This document shows positions 9,601 through 18,512 of a DNA stretch of 64,000 bases, in pieces. Made by a program: the position numbers and the translations under genes. Source of the stretch: Xanthomonas maliensis (GTDB taxonomy: Bacteria; Pseudomonadota; Gammaproteobacteria; Xanthomonadales; Xanthomonadaceae). Within the stretch, counting starts at the first letter, position 1. Each line of letters opens with the position of its first letter. The stretch spans positions 47,170 through 111,169 of the forward strand of contig NZ_NSET01000062.1 in NCBI RefSeq assembly GCF_009192945.1, in the 5' to 3' direction. Under the pieces are notes generated by a model. It saw only the letters and a program-made list of their open reading frames with translations, did no database searches and was not told the DNA's origin.

Positions 9601-10511
9601 GCCAATATCTGATAGCGCCGCATATTGCAGCCTGGACCACAGGCATTGGCAATAATCGGTCGATTGGCATCGTTAGTGAGATAGCCCGTCGGCGCAGGAG
9701 CGCCCACAGGCAGATAAAACGTTGCCGGGACGTAGCCGATCTGAACCTGGCAATTGGCCATGATGGAAACTGTGCTACCTAATGTTGCCCAAATTCCGTT
9801 ACTGCTAGGCAATCCATTACTGTTGGTCGTATTACACGACCGACTGCTCGACCGATATCGCGTCCCCGACGGTATCGTCATTCCCGTTAGGAACTGGAAC
9901 GACTCGTCGTTTCCCTCGCGATAGGCAAGATTGTAGGTAGTGTTGTACCCCTTGGTGAAATCAGTGCCGTAAACCGCTGGATTACGCGGATCCAGGCGCG
10001 CCTGACTGAACGTGGCTGCCGGCCAAAGATTAGCTGTCGCCGTCGTTTGTGTGGGCGGCGTCCATGGCTGGTAGAGTACGTCGGGATTGTAGTAGCTCTT
10101 GTTATAGGTTGGTGATCTAGCAAACCCGAACGCATCAAGCGGCGGCATCGCATCACCTGGCGAATAAGAGGCGTTATAGCCGTCGCTTGGATACAGGTAT
10201 ACATAGCAATCGGCTGAGTTATTTGCACACCCCTCGCTAGAATTGTAGAAGACACCAGCAGAGCTGAAGAAACTACTGCCTGTCCATTGCAGACGTCCAT
10301 CACCACCGGTGAAGATGCGCTCGAACGTCATCGAGTTGGAATCATCCACCGAAATAATGAATGCCGGCGGGATCGAGGTCGCGTTATTGAGTGGAGCCTG
10401 CGCCAAAGCGCCCTGCCCCTGGGCCGCGATCAAGCTGTAGACGAAGTAGCCACCCACCGCGACAAGCAGGACGACGGAGGCGATGGCGGTTCGAACGGTG
10501 CGACGAGACAT
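6639..10511 (-). CDS. pilY1: Type IV pilus tip adhesin/assembly protein PilY1
   Basis: A 1290-residue secreted pilus-associated protein. A basic N-terminus and hydrophobic segment (residues ~9-29) form a signal sequence. A von Willebrand A-like domain follows, with the MIDAS motif DDSNS at 56-60. The C-terminal part is the Neisseria PilC-type beta-propeller, seen in the HAFDGG and GRERFAYVP motifs and an acidic calcium-type loop around DWNSNGDPIADDDG. PilY1 caps the pilus, promotes extension, and acts in adhesion and surface sensing. The start MSRRTVRTAIAS lies 10 bases after the pilX stop with a TGAGG site. Codons for the N-terminal and middle parts are clearly richer in A/T than the neighbours, suggesting recombination or transfer of a surface-exposed segment. 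Confidence 0.95.
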   Translation of the reverse strand: MSRRTVRTAIASVVLLVAVGGYFVYSLIAAQGQGALAQAPLNNATSIPPAFIISVDDSNSMTFERIFTGGDGRLQWTGSSFFSSAGVFYNSSEGCANNSADCYVYLYPSDGYNASYSPGDAMPPLDAFGFARSPTYNKSYYNPDVLYQPWTPPTQTTATANLWPAATFSQARLDPRNPAVYGTDFTKGYNTTYNLAYREGNDESFQFLTGMTIPSGTRYRSSSRSCNTTNSNGLPSSNGIWATLGSTVSIMANCQVQIGYVPATFYLPVGAPAPTGYLTNDANRPIIANACGPGCNMRRYQILAANYGTNTAAYTAAQQNFANWFQYSRNRILSIIGSASRTLADVDKMRVGYFTINNRTNVTMYDMDDDASRTSLFGLIYRLKPNGGTPNRVAIDFLGKQFKRTGDGAPVVRACQKNGGMLFTDGYTNSNNVATGYGNADSTGTVDFPASPFADNYSNTIADITASYYSGASTPLVTGPSFPTGLVPVDDKCATLDKTSADWKRLDCQKDLHMNFYAITLGAQGNIYEVNQAATNDPYANAPDWNSNGDPIADDDGRVIDELWHATINSRGQFINAKSPDEVTGAMRRVLSAASAANSPSGTLALTGARIGAGSLTVTPEYQIKNNGTDWSSKLKANQATVDPDTREARFTPIWEASAQMPAATARNVYFNDGTNVQKFDGTTISLSGLCGLSKTLYPSQTLCSQTDLTNLGATAVTAANYLLGDRSGEIQQGGKFRDRTTVLGDIINSAPVISAPVDDYGYRGLGGTLGTSYTNYLNSKRSSQGYMVYAGANDGMLHAFDGGMDSAGAITGSGGRERFAYVPATSYGHMGNLLLPYQANKGNAQPFDHRYFVDGPIAVGDTYYNNTWKTTLVGTTGAGGRGVFALDVTNPATFGTSSRLWEINDLSGDATVRANIGHVLGKPVIVPVRAANGTVSWKAIFGNGYDSASGKAVLFVVDIGTNATPTVRMIEATESGSTLSGRNGLGNIVVLDRIDNVTIDPATNKPARTRDGYADTVYAADLRGAIWKFDLTSTATSVTVPALTTGTYVDGGLTYRQPITGGLQAASGENGGVLVLFGTGSFSFNDDSLPSSALQTQSLYGFTDQVDGVISTTLTRANLTPYSVVTSGTTRSLQIGTAPAGSLGWYVDLPAGERFVGYPELVSGILFMPTYSPLAISSGCSTDGVNWLFGLNPRTGVGALSGVRMGGIGGSTLAGGSAGISLNTGGNAPVKDVGVSVVPRLEPKVNPKDGSAAPNVPAGSGCWMIVSVAGAPPMYVPYPCGRQSWRQLQ

Positions 10512-10521
10512 GCTCACGGCC

Positions 10522-11031
10522 TCAGAGCTTGAAAATGGAATCGATCGCCGCCGACGAGGATGCATCCGTCGTCGCATCGTTGGCGAAAGTGGTGATTTGA
10601 TAGACCGGGGTCACCGGGTCGACCGGATCGCCCATCGCGAGCGAACCGCCGCCGATGATGCACGAATCGATGCGCCGCACATTGACCGCCTGATTCACCG
10701 ACGTGGCCTTGCTGCGCGCCCAAGCCAGCGGATCGAAGACGGTATCGCAATTTTGCTGGATATCGGTGTCCACCACCGTTGCGTCGCTGGGAGCAGCCTT
10801 TCGATTGGCGATGGCTTCGATCGACCGCTCGCTCCTGCGCGTCACGCCCTCGGCATTCTGGAACGCAATATTGGTGACCAGATAATTGGACGCCATTTTT
10901 TCCTGCATGCCGGCCACCTGCATGCCGGCGATCCCGATCAATGCCAGCAGGATCAACATGATCAAGGCAACATAGAGCACTGCACCGCGGGGGCGGGACG
11001 GCATCGGGCGGCGACGAGCGAATGCATTCAT
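10522..11031 (-). CDS. pilX: Type IV pilus minor pilin PilX
   Basis: A 169-residue PilX. The N-terminus RPRG|AVLYVALIMLILLALIGIAG fits the PilX_N family, in which the processed helix lacks the usual Glu5, followed by the family's QEKMASN segment. Two cysteines in the globular part may form a disulfide. The ATG lies three bases after the pilW TGA, indicating translational coupling, and pilY1 follows ten bases downstream. PilX and PilY1 act together in the pilus-tip priming complex. Confidence 0.9.
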   Translation of the reverse strand: MNAFARRRPMPSRPRGAVLYVALIMLILLALIGIAGMQVAGMQEKMASNYLVTNIAFQNAEGVTRRSERSIEAIANRKAAPSDATVVDTDIQQNCDTVFDPLAWARSKATSVNQAVNVRRIDSCIIGGGSLAMGDPVDPVTPVYQITTFANDATTDASSSAAIDSIFKL

Positions 11032-11034
11032 GGG

Positions 11035-12210
11035 TCAATTCCCGAACAGGCGATTGCGCAAGGCGATCGTGGATTCGTAGGTCATGCGGTAGCGGCCATC
11101 GTTCTTGTCTGGCGGCGTGAAAGAGACGCCCAGCGCACTGGGATAACTCACAGCACTTGTCGCCCGCTCTGCTGCGGCAGGCGCCGGACTACGTGCCAGG
11201 ATGCCAACCTGAACCTGCCCAACCCGCCTCCACTGCCCCGCCGCCGTAGCATCCGTCGCAGTAGACACGTCGCTCGCAATCGCCTGGGTGCTGATATTCC
11301 CCAACGGAGGCGAAGTATTGGACATGTTCACGGTCTGATCGAGACCGAATAGCAGCTGCATGTTCTCGATCCCTTCGACCAGCTCTTCCGGCATGCCGTA
11401 ATCGTCGACGCCGTTGGACCGTGCACGCATCAGCGCCGGCTCGCCCGACGTGGCCGATGTACCGACGTAATACACCAGCGACTCTGCGCGATATAGCATC
11501 GCCTGGCCGCTGGGCCGGGTGGAGTAATTGGACAGATTGGTCCCGGTAGCGGTGACCTGGCCGCTGGCATAGGTCCCCTTGAACACCGTGGCATGGGCAC
11601 AGTCCGCAACCCCGAACAAGTTCGGTGCCGTCTGCCCGCCTTCTGTCAAACGTGATCCAGCGGTGGCATTGAAACCCACAATACTGTTGCTGCCGGTGGT
11701 CAACGTTGTGATCGGCACGCCTTCCGGGGCCAGGAAGCGCAGAACCAGGATATCGCTACCGCCGCGCGGGTTGAGCTTGGTGATCGATGCTGGCAGATTA
11801 GCCGGCACTGCCCAGTTCTCTCCAATTTTCAGGCTGCTGGAAGGAGTTGTGGGCTTTGTGTTGGGCGCTTCGTAACCTTGAATGCTGATACTGAAATCCA
11901 GCGGATGGCCCGAACCACTGGTCGCACCGGTAGTGACCACCGGGTCGCCCTCACCTCGCACGAAATGTGCCTGGTCATTGACACAGCCAAAATGCCCGGC
12001 CATGCGAATGTCGCGCTGCAGGAAATCCAGCGCGAAACGACCGTTCTCCTGTGCGCGCGCATTGCCTTCGGCCAACATCGATGCGGTACGCGACGCGGAA
12101 AACACCTGGATCACGCCCAGCATCAGCACCAGGCCGATCACCATGGCGATCATCATCTCGATCAGGCTGATGCCAGCGGCGAAACGCTTGGAGGAAAGCC
12201 GCTGCGTCAT
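11035..12210 (-). CDS. pilW: Type IV pilus minor pilin PilW
   Basis: A 391-residue minor pilin, the largest of the set, as expected for PilW. The class III site reads AAG|ISLIEMMIAMVIGLVLMLG, retaining Glu5. The RDIRMAGHFGC segment after the helix is typical of PilW. The ATG at 12210 overlaps the pilV stop as ATGA, so the two are translationally coupled; further upstream in-frame codons fall inside pilV and are not used. PilW forms part of the PilVWX-PilY1 priming subcomplex at the pilus tip. Confidence 0.92.
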   Translation of the reverse strand: MTQRLSSKRFAAGISLIEMMIAMVIGLVLMLGVIQVFSASRTASMLAEGNARAQENGRFALDFLQRDIRMAGHFGCVNDQAHFVRGEGDPVVTTGATSGSGHPLDFSISIQGYEAPNTKPTTPSSSLKIGENWAVPANLPASITKLNPRGGSDILVLRFLAPEGVPITTLTTGSNSIVGFNATAGSRLTEGGQTAPNLFGVADCAHATVFKGTYASGQVTATGTNLSNYSTRPSGQAMLYRAESLVYYVGTSATSGEPALMRARSNGVDDYGMPEELVEGIENMQLLFGLDQTVNMSNTSPPLGNISTQAIASDVSTATDATAAGQWRRVGQVQVGILARSPAPAAAERATSAVSYPSALGVSFTPPDKNDGRYRMTYESTIALRNRLFGN

Positions 12211-12683
12211 AACTGCGATACCAGGGTGAAGGTGGTCTGGGCGTTGGGGTTGCTGGCGTCCCAGCGCTGATCCCCCCAACTGATACCAACGGTGACTTGG
12301 CCGTTGTTATTGAGCACCGTCGCGCTGGCACCCTCGCCCAATGCGCGCACGACCTGGCATTTCCAGCGCGCAATATTGTCGGCGATGGAGACAGTCCCGA
12401 TAGGCCGAGTGCAGCTGGCAGCAGTCACCGTATTGGCGGCGAAAGTGGCATCCGTATACCAGGCCGACTGGAAGCGATTGCTCCGCATCTGGTCCAGCAG
12501 GTCATACGCCAGATTAGTGGCCTGGGTGCGGTAATTGGAACTTTGCACGAACCGCACATTCGTCGTCTGCAATAGCGCAAAGCCGAGCAGGCCAAATGCG
12601 AGGACGATGATGGCGATCAGCACCTCAAGCAGACTGAATCCCTTGGCGCGAGAGGACGAAACTAGGGGACGGAGACGCATCAT
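12207..12683 (-). CDS. pilV: Type IV pilus minor pilin PilV
   Basis: A 158-residue minor pilin. The leader ends at AKG|FSLLEVLIAIIVLAFGLLGFALLQ, a class III site with Glu5 and the LLG-x-ALLQ helix typical of PilV. Two adjacent ATG codons begin the protein; the first (12683) overlaps the fimT stop as ATGA and is chosen. It connects the base of the tip complex with PilW and PilX. The gene overlaps both neighbours, so the operon is read as one message. Confidence 0.92.
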   Translation of the reverse strand: MMRLRPLVSSSRAKGFSLLEVLIAIIVLAFGLLGFALLQTTNVRFVQSSNYRTQATNLAYDLLDQMRSNRFQSAWYTDATFAANTVTAASCTRPIGTVSIADNIARWKCQVVRALGEGASATVLNNNGQVTVGISWGDQRWDASNPNAQTTFTLVSQL

Positions 12684-13195
12684 TGGCAGGCGCTCTTCTG
12701 AGACGTAATCTGACCGGCAGCATTGACGAACAAGGTGCGCCGCAGCGCCTGCCCATCGCACGTCATCGGCTGCAGCGTGATCTGTTGATTGGTGGACGCG
12801 ACCCTGCGCCCTCGCCCGTCGAAGGCGATCACGGCACCGGACGGCCCTGTGCTGGTCAGCGCTGAGTTGATCGAGACGAAGCGCAACACCGTATCGCCGC
12901 TCTTGAACGCTCCATCGCCATCGGTATCGGCCCAGGCCAGCATTCCTGCACCCCAGTTGTTGTCGCATGCCGTCCCGGACGCGCTGCCGCAGACGCCGCC
13001 ACCACGGCGATTACGAATCGCCTCACTGCGCGCAATCGACAGCAGGCCGATGGTCTCGTTGGTGCTGCTCGCCACCTGATTGGAGCGAAGCGTTCCTCGG
13101 AAGCTCGGAAATGCAATGGCGAGCAGGATCGCCAGGACGGCGATCGCAATCATGAGTTCCACGAGTGTGAAGCCGGCAGATCGGCGAAAAGACAT
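12680..13195 (-). CDS. fimT: GspH/FimT-family minor pseudopilin, operon copy
   Basis: A 171-residue minor pseudopilin and first gene of the pil operon. The class III site G8|FTLVELMIAIAVLAILLAIA retains Glu at mature position 5. The globular part carries a GRGR motif at residues 127-130, in the place where FimT DNA-uptake pilins have their GRxR DNA-binding motif, and a cysteine near each end. The ATG at 13195 follows GGGGAG by six bases; upstream in-frame codons are not needed. No second gene precedes it on this strand before ppnN, 170 bases away, so the operon promoter should lie in 13196-13365. Compare the isolated paralogue at 5455, which lacks Glu5. Confidence 0.9.
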   Translation of the reverse strand: MSFRRSAGFTLVELMIAIAVLAILLAIAFPSFRGTLRSNQVASSTNETIGLLSIARSEAIRNRRGGGVCGSASGTACDNNWGAGMLAWADTDGDGAFKSGDTVLRFVSINSALTSTGPSGAVIAFDGRGRRVASTNQQITLQPMTCDGQALRRTLFVNAAGQITSQKSACQ

Positions 13196-13365
13196 TGAAC
13201 GCTCCCCAGCGTGACGTGTGCAAGATGCGACGGCCGCCCCCCGGGCGACAAGCGCCAAGGGGACGAACGGTCGTTTTGGGGGCACCGGCGTAACCCCCGG
13301 GCCAGATACCAGCCCCCGGCCCGAGCGCCGGCCACCCCGGCCGGGCTACGGCGCGCCTTTCCAGT

Positions 13366-14751
13366 CTAGGTCACCACCCGATAGCACGGACGGTAGTCGC
13401 CCGAGATCTTCATGCGCCGCTGCTCGACGAACGCGCGCAGCAGGGCGTCCAGGGCGGCCATGATGTCGGGGTCGCCGTGGATCTCGAACGGGCCGAACTC
13501 CTCGATGCGCCGCATGCCGTCTTCCTTGACGTTGCCGGCGACGATGCCCGAGAAGGCCCGCCGCAGGTCGGCCGCCAGCGCGGGGGCCGGCCGGCCGTGA
13601 TGCAGGTCCAGGGCGGCCATCGCGGCATGGCTGGGCACGAACGGCTGCTGGTACTCCAGCGGAATGTGCACCGACCAGTTGAAGTAATAGGAGTCCTTGT
13701 GATCCTTGCGATGCGCGCGCACCTGCTGGATCCCCTGCGACATGCGGCGAGCAACCGCCACCGGATCGCCGACGATGATTTCGTAACGCGAGGCCGCCGC
13801 ATCGCCCAGGGTCAGGCGGATGAAACGGTCGATCTGTTCGAAGTACGGCGCGGCGATGGTCGGCCCAGTCAGCACCAGCGGGAACGGCAGTGATGCGTTT
13901 TCCTCGCGCAGCAGGATACCGAGCAGATACAGGATCTCCTCGGCGGTGCCGACGCCGCCTGGGAAGACCAGGATGCCGTGACCGATACGAACGAAGGCCT
14001 CCAGGCGCTTCTCGATGTCCGGCATGATCACCAGGTGGTTGACGATCGGGTTGGGCGACTCGGCGGCGATGATGCCCGGTTCGGTGAGGCCGATATAGCG
14101 GGTGTGGTGCTTGCGTTGCTTGGCATGGGCGATGGTGGCGCCCTTCATCGGCCCCTTCATCGCGCCAGGGCCGCAGCCGGTGCAGATGTCCAGCCCGCGC
14201 AAGCCCAGTTCATAGCCGACCTGCTTGGTGTAGAGATATTCGTCGCGGGAGATCGAATGGCCACCCCAGCACACCACCAGATTCGGGTCGGACGGCTGCA
14301 GGATGCGCGCATTGCGCAACTGGCCGAACACCGCGTTGGTGATGCCCTCGCTGGTCTCCAGGTCGGCGCGCTGGGCTTCCAGCTCGATCGCCATATAGGC
14401 CAGATCGCGCACCACCGCGAACAGCAGTTCGGCCACGCCATGGATGATCTCGCCATCGACGAATGCCATCGCCGGGGCGTTGCTCAGATCGATGCGGATG
14501 CCGCGATCCTGCTGGTTCACCTGGATGTCGAAATCCGGATACAGGTCGCGCGCGGCGCGCGGATCGTCGGACGCGCTGCCGCTGGTCAGTACCGCCAGCG
14601 CACAGCGACGCAGCAATTCGTGCAGACCGCCACTGGAGGCATCGCGCAAGCGCGCCACTTCGGCCTTGGACAGCACGTCCAAGCCACCGCGCGGGTAGAT
14701 CCGCGCATCCACCACCGGCAGCGCCCGCGCTGCCGTACTGCTCAGTTCCAT
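13366..14751 (-). CDS. ppnN: LOG-family nucleotide 5'-monophosphate nucleosidase PpnN
   Basis: A 461-residue cytosolic enzyme of the long PpnN (YgdH) type, close to the 454 residues of E. coli. It cleaves purine and pyrimidine nucleoside monophosphates to base and ribose 5-phosphate, and in E. coli is stimulated by (p)ppGpp. The central Rossmann-like LOG domain has GCGPGAMKGPMKGA and the signature FPGGVGTAEE. The N- and C-terminal extensions that distinguish PpnN from plant LOG-like enzymes are both present. It is transcribed in the same direction as the pil operon but separated by 170 bases, so it is probably a separate unit. Confidence 0.9.
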   Translation of the reverse strand: MELSSTAARALPVVDARIYPRGGLDVLSKAEVARLRDASSGGLHELLRRCALAVLTSGSASDDPRAARDLYPDFDIQVNQQDRGIRIDLSNAPAMAFVDGEIIHGVAELLFAVVRDLAYMAIELEAQRADLETSEGITNAVFGQLRNARILQPSDPNLVVCWGGHSISRDEYLYTKQVGYELGLRGLDICTGCGPGAMKGPMKGATIAHAKQRKHHTRYIGLTEPGIIAAESPNPIVNHLVIMPDIEKRLEAFVRIGHGILVFPGGVGTAEEILYLLGILLREENASLPFPLVLTGPTIAAPYFEQIDRFIRLTLGDAAASRYEIIVGDPVAVARRMSQGIQQVRAHRKDHKDSYYFNWSVHIPLEYQQPFVPSHAAMAALDLHHGRPAPALAADLRRAFSGIVAGNVKEDGMRRIEEFGPFEIHGDPDIMAALDALLRAFVEQRRMKISGDYRPCYRVVT

Positions 14752-14799
14752 GTCCTACTCCTCTGGCCAACCGCCGGACTGTAGCGCACTCCCGTGCCC

Positions 14800-14832
14800 A
14801 AAAGAAAACGGCCGGGCGAAGCCCGGCCGTTT
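14800..14832 (-). terminator. Rho-independent terminator of the Oar-like receptor gene
   Basis: A perfect 12-bp stem AAACGGCCGGGC (14806-14817) pairs with 14821-14832 across a GAA loop. On the minus strand it is followed by T-rich sequence TTTTCTTTTGGG, 27 bases beyond the receptor stop. Confidence 0.88.
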
Positions 14833-14859
14833 CTGAGGTACAGACTGATCCGATCAGAA

Positions 14860-17800
14860 TCAGAACTGATAGCGGAAGCCCAACTGCAGAGCCCAGCGCG
14901 AGATGCCCTTGTCGTCGTAGATGGTGGACGTATCCGGCTCATTGAAGCGATAGACATACTTGCCCGTCGCTGCATCGATACCGCCGTATTCCACCACGCC
15001 CTTGAAGCCCGGGAACGCGTACTCATCCACGTGCCCCCACTTCTTGTTGAGCAGATTTCCAACGTTCATGACGTCGAGCCAGATCTGCGCCTTGTTGCCC
15101 TCGAAGAAGCCAGGCAGCTCCTGCTCGAGATGCAGATCGAACTGGTTGACCCAGGAATTGCGGACCGCATTACGCCCGGCGATCTGCCCCTTGTGGGTGG
15201 ACAGGTACTGGTCGTTGTTCACGTAGTTCCAGAACGCATTTTCTTCCGCAGCGCTACCGAACAGCACATCGCCACGACCTGCCGGGATGTAGAGCAGATC
15301 GTTGGCACGGCCATCGCCATTGGCGTCGTTATCGAAGGTATAGCTATACGGACGACCGCTGCGCCCCTGGTAGACCAGGCCGAACTTGGTTGCGTAATCA
15401 CCGAAGAAGGCATGCTTCCACTGCAGCGTACCGAGGATGCTGTCCCTGATCTGATAGGCCGAGGTGGCGTTGACCTGCTCGTTCGCCTGGAAGGTCGCCA
15501 CGTTCAACAGCTGCGAACCAGAGGTCGAGCTGGTCAAGGCACTGACTTCCTTGGCATTCGAGTAGGTGTACGCCAGGCTCCACGACCAATCGCTGTCGTT
15601 GAACGGCTTGCTCAGGCCGACGGTGAAACTCTGGCTTCCGCCCTTATCCGTGGGGCGCGCAATGATGGCATCGTTGAAGCTCTGGTTGCTGTTGGCGCGT
15701 GCCAACGCATTACCACTGACACGCCCCAGATTGTCCCAGTTTGCCCGATTGCGGCCGACGGCATTCCAGTAGATATCCCGACCGTCCTGGCCGACCGCGG
15801 TCGGAGCGCCAAGATTCAGCTGCTGGTAGTAAATGGCTTCGTTGACCTTGGTAACCACGCCTTCCAAAGACGCGACGATGCCATACCAGGGCAACTCGGT
15901 ATCGAACGCGAGATTTGCCTTCCACACCGACGGCTGACTGAGATCCTTGTCGATGAAATCAACCGACTGCACACCACCGGTAGTGCCGGTCGGCTGATTG
16001 TTGACATCCGGAGTGAAACGAATGCCACCACGCGCGATCTCGGTGGCATTGCGGAAGTTGTAGTCCGTATACGCCAGGCCGGTGTTGGAGAAGGGATTTG
16101 ACAACCAAACGGATGCGGCTGCGCCCTGGAAGAGACCGACGCCACCACGCAGCTGCGTCGGACGGTCGGCATCGAAGGTGTAATTGAAGCCGAAGCGCGG
16201 CTGCCACAGGTCGTTGCCATCGAGCGTGTTGTCGTTCCGCACGCCAAAGGCGTTGAACGCCGCCTGGTTGAACTGCGGGCTGTCCGGAACCATCTGCTTG
16301 TCGTAGCGCACGCCGAACGTCAAGGTCAGATTGCTATTGATGGCCCAGGTATCCTGCACGAACAGACCCAGGTTGCGCAGGCCCCACTTCGCCGCGATGT
16401 CATCGATATTGCCGCTGTTGGACGACGAGTACCGGTACGACACCGGAAGGTTGGCACGGTATGCGGCAATCGAGTCGAAGCTGTAGGAGCCGAACACGCG
16501 CGGCCCGTACAGATTGAAAATATCGTTGTCTTCGTAATCGAAGCCGAACTTCACCGTGTGGTCGTTGAGGAACAGATTACCGGCGAAGAAACCATTCCAG
16601 GTCTTGGTGCGCAGCTCGTTCGCCTGGGTGTTTGCCTCGGTTCCGAGATTGACGGAATTTGCGCCAACCCGGACGTTGATCGCCGGCAATAGCGAGGGAG
16701 GCGTACGAACAGCCGAATAGTCGCGGTACGACACCTTGGCCTCGGTTGAGAAGGTATCAGTCCAGTCGCTGAACAGCTGCGCGGTGTAGGTTTCCAGGTC
16801 GAAATCGCGCACGTAGTGATAGGAACTCAGTGCAAGCGAGCTATTGCTGAAACCATTGAGATTGGCTGTGTTCTGCTTGGACTTGCCGTAACGGAACGAA
16901 GCACGGTGCTTGTCGCTGATGTTCCAATCCAGCTTGAAGCCTTTCTCCTCGGAATCGGAATCCAACGCAGGCAGCGCCAGCGTGCCTGGATCGAAGCCGT
17001 AGACGTTACGCGAGATATCGACGATCTGGTCGACCTGCGCCTGCGAGATGTTCACGATGTTGCTGGCGCCGGAACCTGTAGGACCATAGCCGCTGTTACC
17101 GGTGAAAACGCCCTTGCCCTTGTACTTTTCGTAGTTGGCGAAGAAAAACAGCTTGTCCTTGACGATCGGGCCGCCCAGGGTCAAGCCATAGGTCGCTTCG
17201 TTGTCGAACAGCTGCGGACGGATGCCGTTCTGGTTCTTGCCGGACCAGTCGTTATCGCGATACGTCCCGTAGACCGAACCATGGAACTCGTTGGTGCCGG
17301 ACTTGGTGACCGCATTGATCACGCCGCCGGTGCCGCCGGTGATGGTGACGTCGTAATTGGCCACGTCCACCGAAATTTCGTCGATGACGTCCATCGAGAA
17401 CGGCTGACGCGGCGTCGGCAGGCTGTTGGATTCCAGACCGAAGGCGTCATTGGTGCTGATGCCGTCGACGCGGATCGCGTTGTAGCGCGGATTCTGGCCG
17501 GCGATGGAGATCTCGTTACGCGCCTTGTCGGTCTGCGACACGCGCGGATCCAGGCGGACGTAGTCCTGCAGGTTGCGGTTGATCGACGGCAACGATTCGA
17601 TTTCTTCGCGGGTCACATTGGTGCCCGTGCCCATCTTGTTCGCGCTGAAGATCGCCGAGCCATAGTTGGCGGCAATCGCCTGCACGGTGCCCATGGTGGC
17701 GAGATCGCCGCCCAGTGCCGCATCGACCTGGTTCACCTTGTCCAGGTTCAGATACACGCCTTCGCGAGTCGTGTTGCCCGAACCGGCGGCATTGATGGTG

Positions 17801-18054
17801 ATGGTGTACGGACCACCCACGCGCAGGCCGCGCGCGGTATAGCGGCCGCTGGCGTCAGTGGAGGCCCGGCTGACCGTGCCCGATTCGACGTGGGTAATCG
17901 TGACTTCGGCATTGGGGACCGGCTGCCCGTTGCTGCCGGTGACCACGCCAGCGACGCCGGCAGAGGTGTTTTGCGCGAACACCGGAGCGGTCGCAAGCGC
18001 GGCGACGAGGCCAAGCGTGAGCTTGGACATGCGAAGACAACGGGGGTGGGTCAT
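14860..18054 (-). CDS. Oar-like TonB-dependent receptor with carboxypeptidase-regulatory-like N-domain
   Basis: A 1064-residue outer-membrane protein. A signal peptide ends near ALATAPVFA|Q (residue 27). Residues ~32-100 form a carboxypeptidase regulatory-like (CarboxypepD_reg) beta-sandwich with the TDASGRYTARGL pattern. A plug domain follows, with IRVDGISTNDAFG and TGGTGGVINAVTKSGTNEFHG, then a long TonB-receptor barrel ending in FRYQF with the terminal Phe. This architecture is that of Oar proteins, large outer-membrane receptors first described in Myxococcus; the transported substrate in Xanthomonas is unknown. The start MTHPRCLRMSK follows a CGAGG site; the internal ATG at MSKLTL has no better signal. 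It is monocistronic, with a terminator after it and a 450-base upstream region. Confidence 0.93.
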   Translation of the reverse strand: MTHPRCLRMSKLTLGLVAALATAPVFAQNTSAGVAGVVTGSNGQPVPNAEVTITHVESGTVSRASTDASGRYTARGLRVGGPYTITINAAGSGNTTREGVYLNLDKVNQVDAALGGDLATMGTVQAIAANYGSAIFSANKMGTGTNVTREEIESLPSINRNLQDYVRLDPRVSQTDKARNEISIAGQNPRYNAIRVDGISTNDAFGLESNSLPTPRQPFSMDVIDEISVDVANYDVTITGGTGGVINAVTKSGTNEFHGSVYGTYRDNDWSGKNQNGIRPQLFDNEATYGLTLGGPIVKDKLFFFANYEKYKGKGVFTGNSGYGPTGSGASNIVNISQAQVDQIVDISRNVYGFDPGTLALPALDSDSEEKGFKLDWNISDKHRASFRYGKSKQNTANLNGFSNSSLALSSYHYVRDFDLETYTAQLFSDWTDTFSTEAKVSYRDYSAVRTPPSLLPAINVRVGANSVNLGTEANTQANELRTKTWNGFFAGNLFLNDHTVKFGFDYEDNDIFNLYGPRVFGSYSFDSIAAYRANLPVSYRYSSSNSGNIDDIAAKWGLRNLGLFVQDTWAINSNLTLTFGVRYDKQMVPDSPQFNQAAFNAFGVRNDNTLDGNDLWQPRFGFNYTFDADRPTQLRGGVGLFQGAAASVWLSNPFSNTGLAYTDYNFRNATEIARGGIRFTPDVNNQPTGTTGGVQSVDFIDKDLSQPSVWKANLAFDTELPWYGIVASLEGVVTKVNEAIYYQQLNLGAPTAVGQDGRDIYWNAVGRNRANWDNLGRVSGNALARANSNQSFNDAIIARPTDKGGSQSFTVGLSKPFNDSDWSWSLAYTYSNAKEVSALTSSTSGSQLLNVATFQANEQVNATSAYQIRDSILGTLQWKHAFFGDYATKFGLVYQGRSGRPYSYTFDNDANGDGRANDLLYIPAGRGDVLFGSAAEENAFWNYVNNDQYLSTHKGQIAGRNAVRNSWVNQFDLHLEQELPGFFEGNKAQIWLDVMNVGNLLNKKWGHVDEYAFPGFKGVVEYGGIDAATGKYVYRFNEPDTSTIYDDKGISRWALQLGFRYQF

Positions 18055-18512
18055 TTCGGTAGCCTCGATACAGGTTGGGCAGTGACAAAAAAGCGCAGTC
18101 AGCCCAACCGTTCCCGGAGGTGGGCTGCCGATGATCTGGATTCCCTCGCCGCGCGACTGGTTGCCGCCGCAACGGTTAACAACAGATTAACACGCTAAGG
18201 CCTAGATGTGACGGCCACGTGACAAACTTCGCGCAACGCAACATGAATTTGCCTGGGCACGGGCAAGCACCCAATTGCGGCAATGTTCGCAAGGCCGTGG
18301 CGATCTCGGGCACGGATTTGGTGGCGAGGCTGCAGTAATGGCGCGGCAAGCGAGGTCGATCGCCACCTGGCGGGCGCACCCGACATCCACTGACGGATGC
18401 TCGGGGCTCAGGATGCGTCAGTTCGGCGACACATCCATGACATGCCCCAGGCGCAAGGGTTGCCGCGGCACCACCGCCTCGCGCTGACCGCTACCCGGCG
18501 GTCAGCCCCAGA
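18055..18512. other. Intergenic region upstream of the Oar-like receptor
   Basis: About 458 bases between the receptor start and the marC stop. A 9-bp hairpin (18483-18491 with 18498-18506) lies six bases past the marC stop but has no T-tract, so it is at best a weak terminator. An AT-richer patch at 18175-18200 (AACAACAGATTAACACG on the plus strand) may carry the receptor promoter. No gene was recognised. Confidence 0.45.

Noticed and set aside
18483..18506. 9-bp hairpin just after marC considered as a terminator
   Set aside because: No T-tract follows on the minus strand, so it was only mentioned in the intergenic entry.
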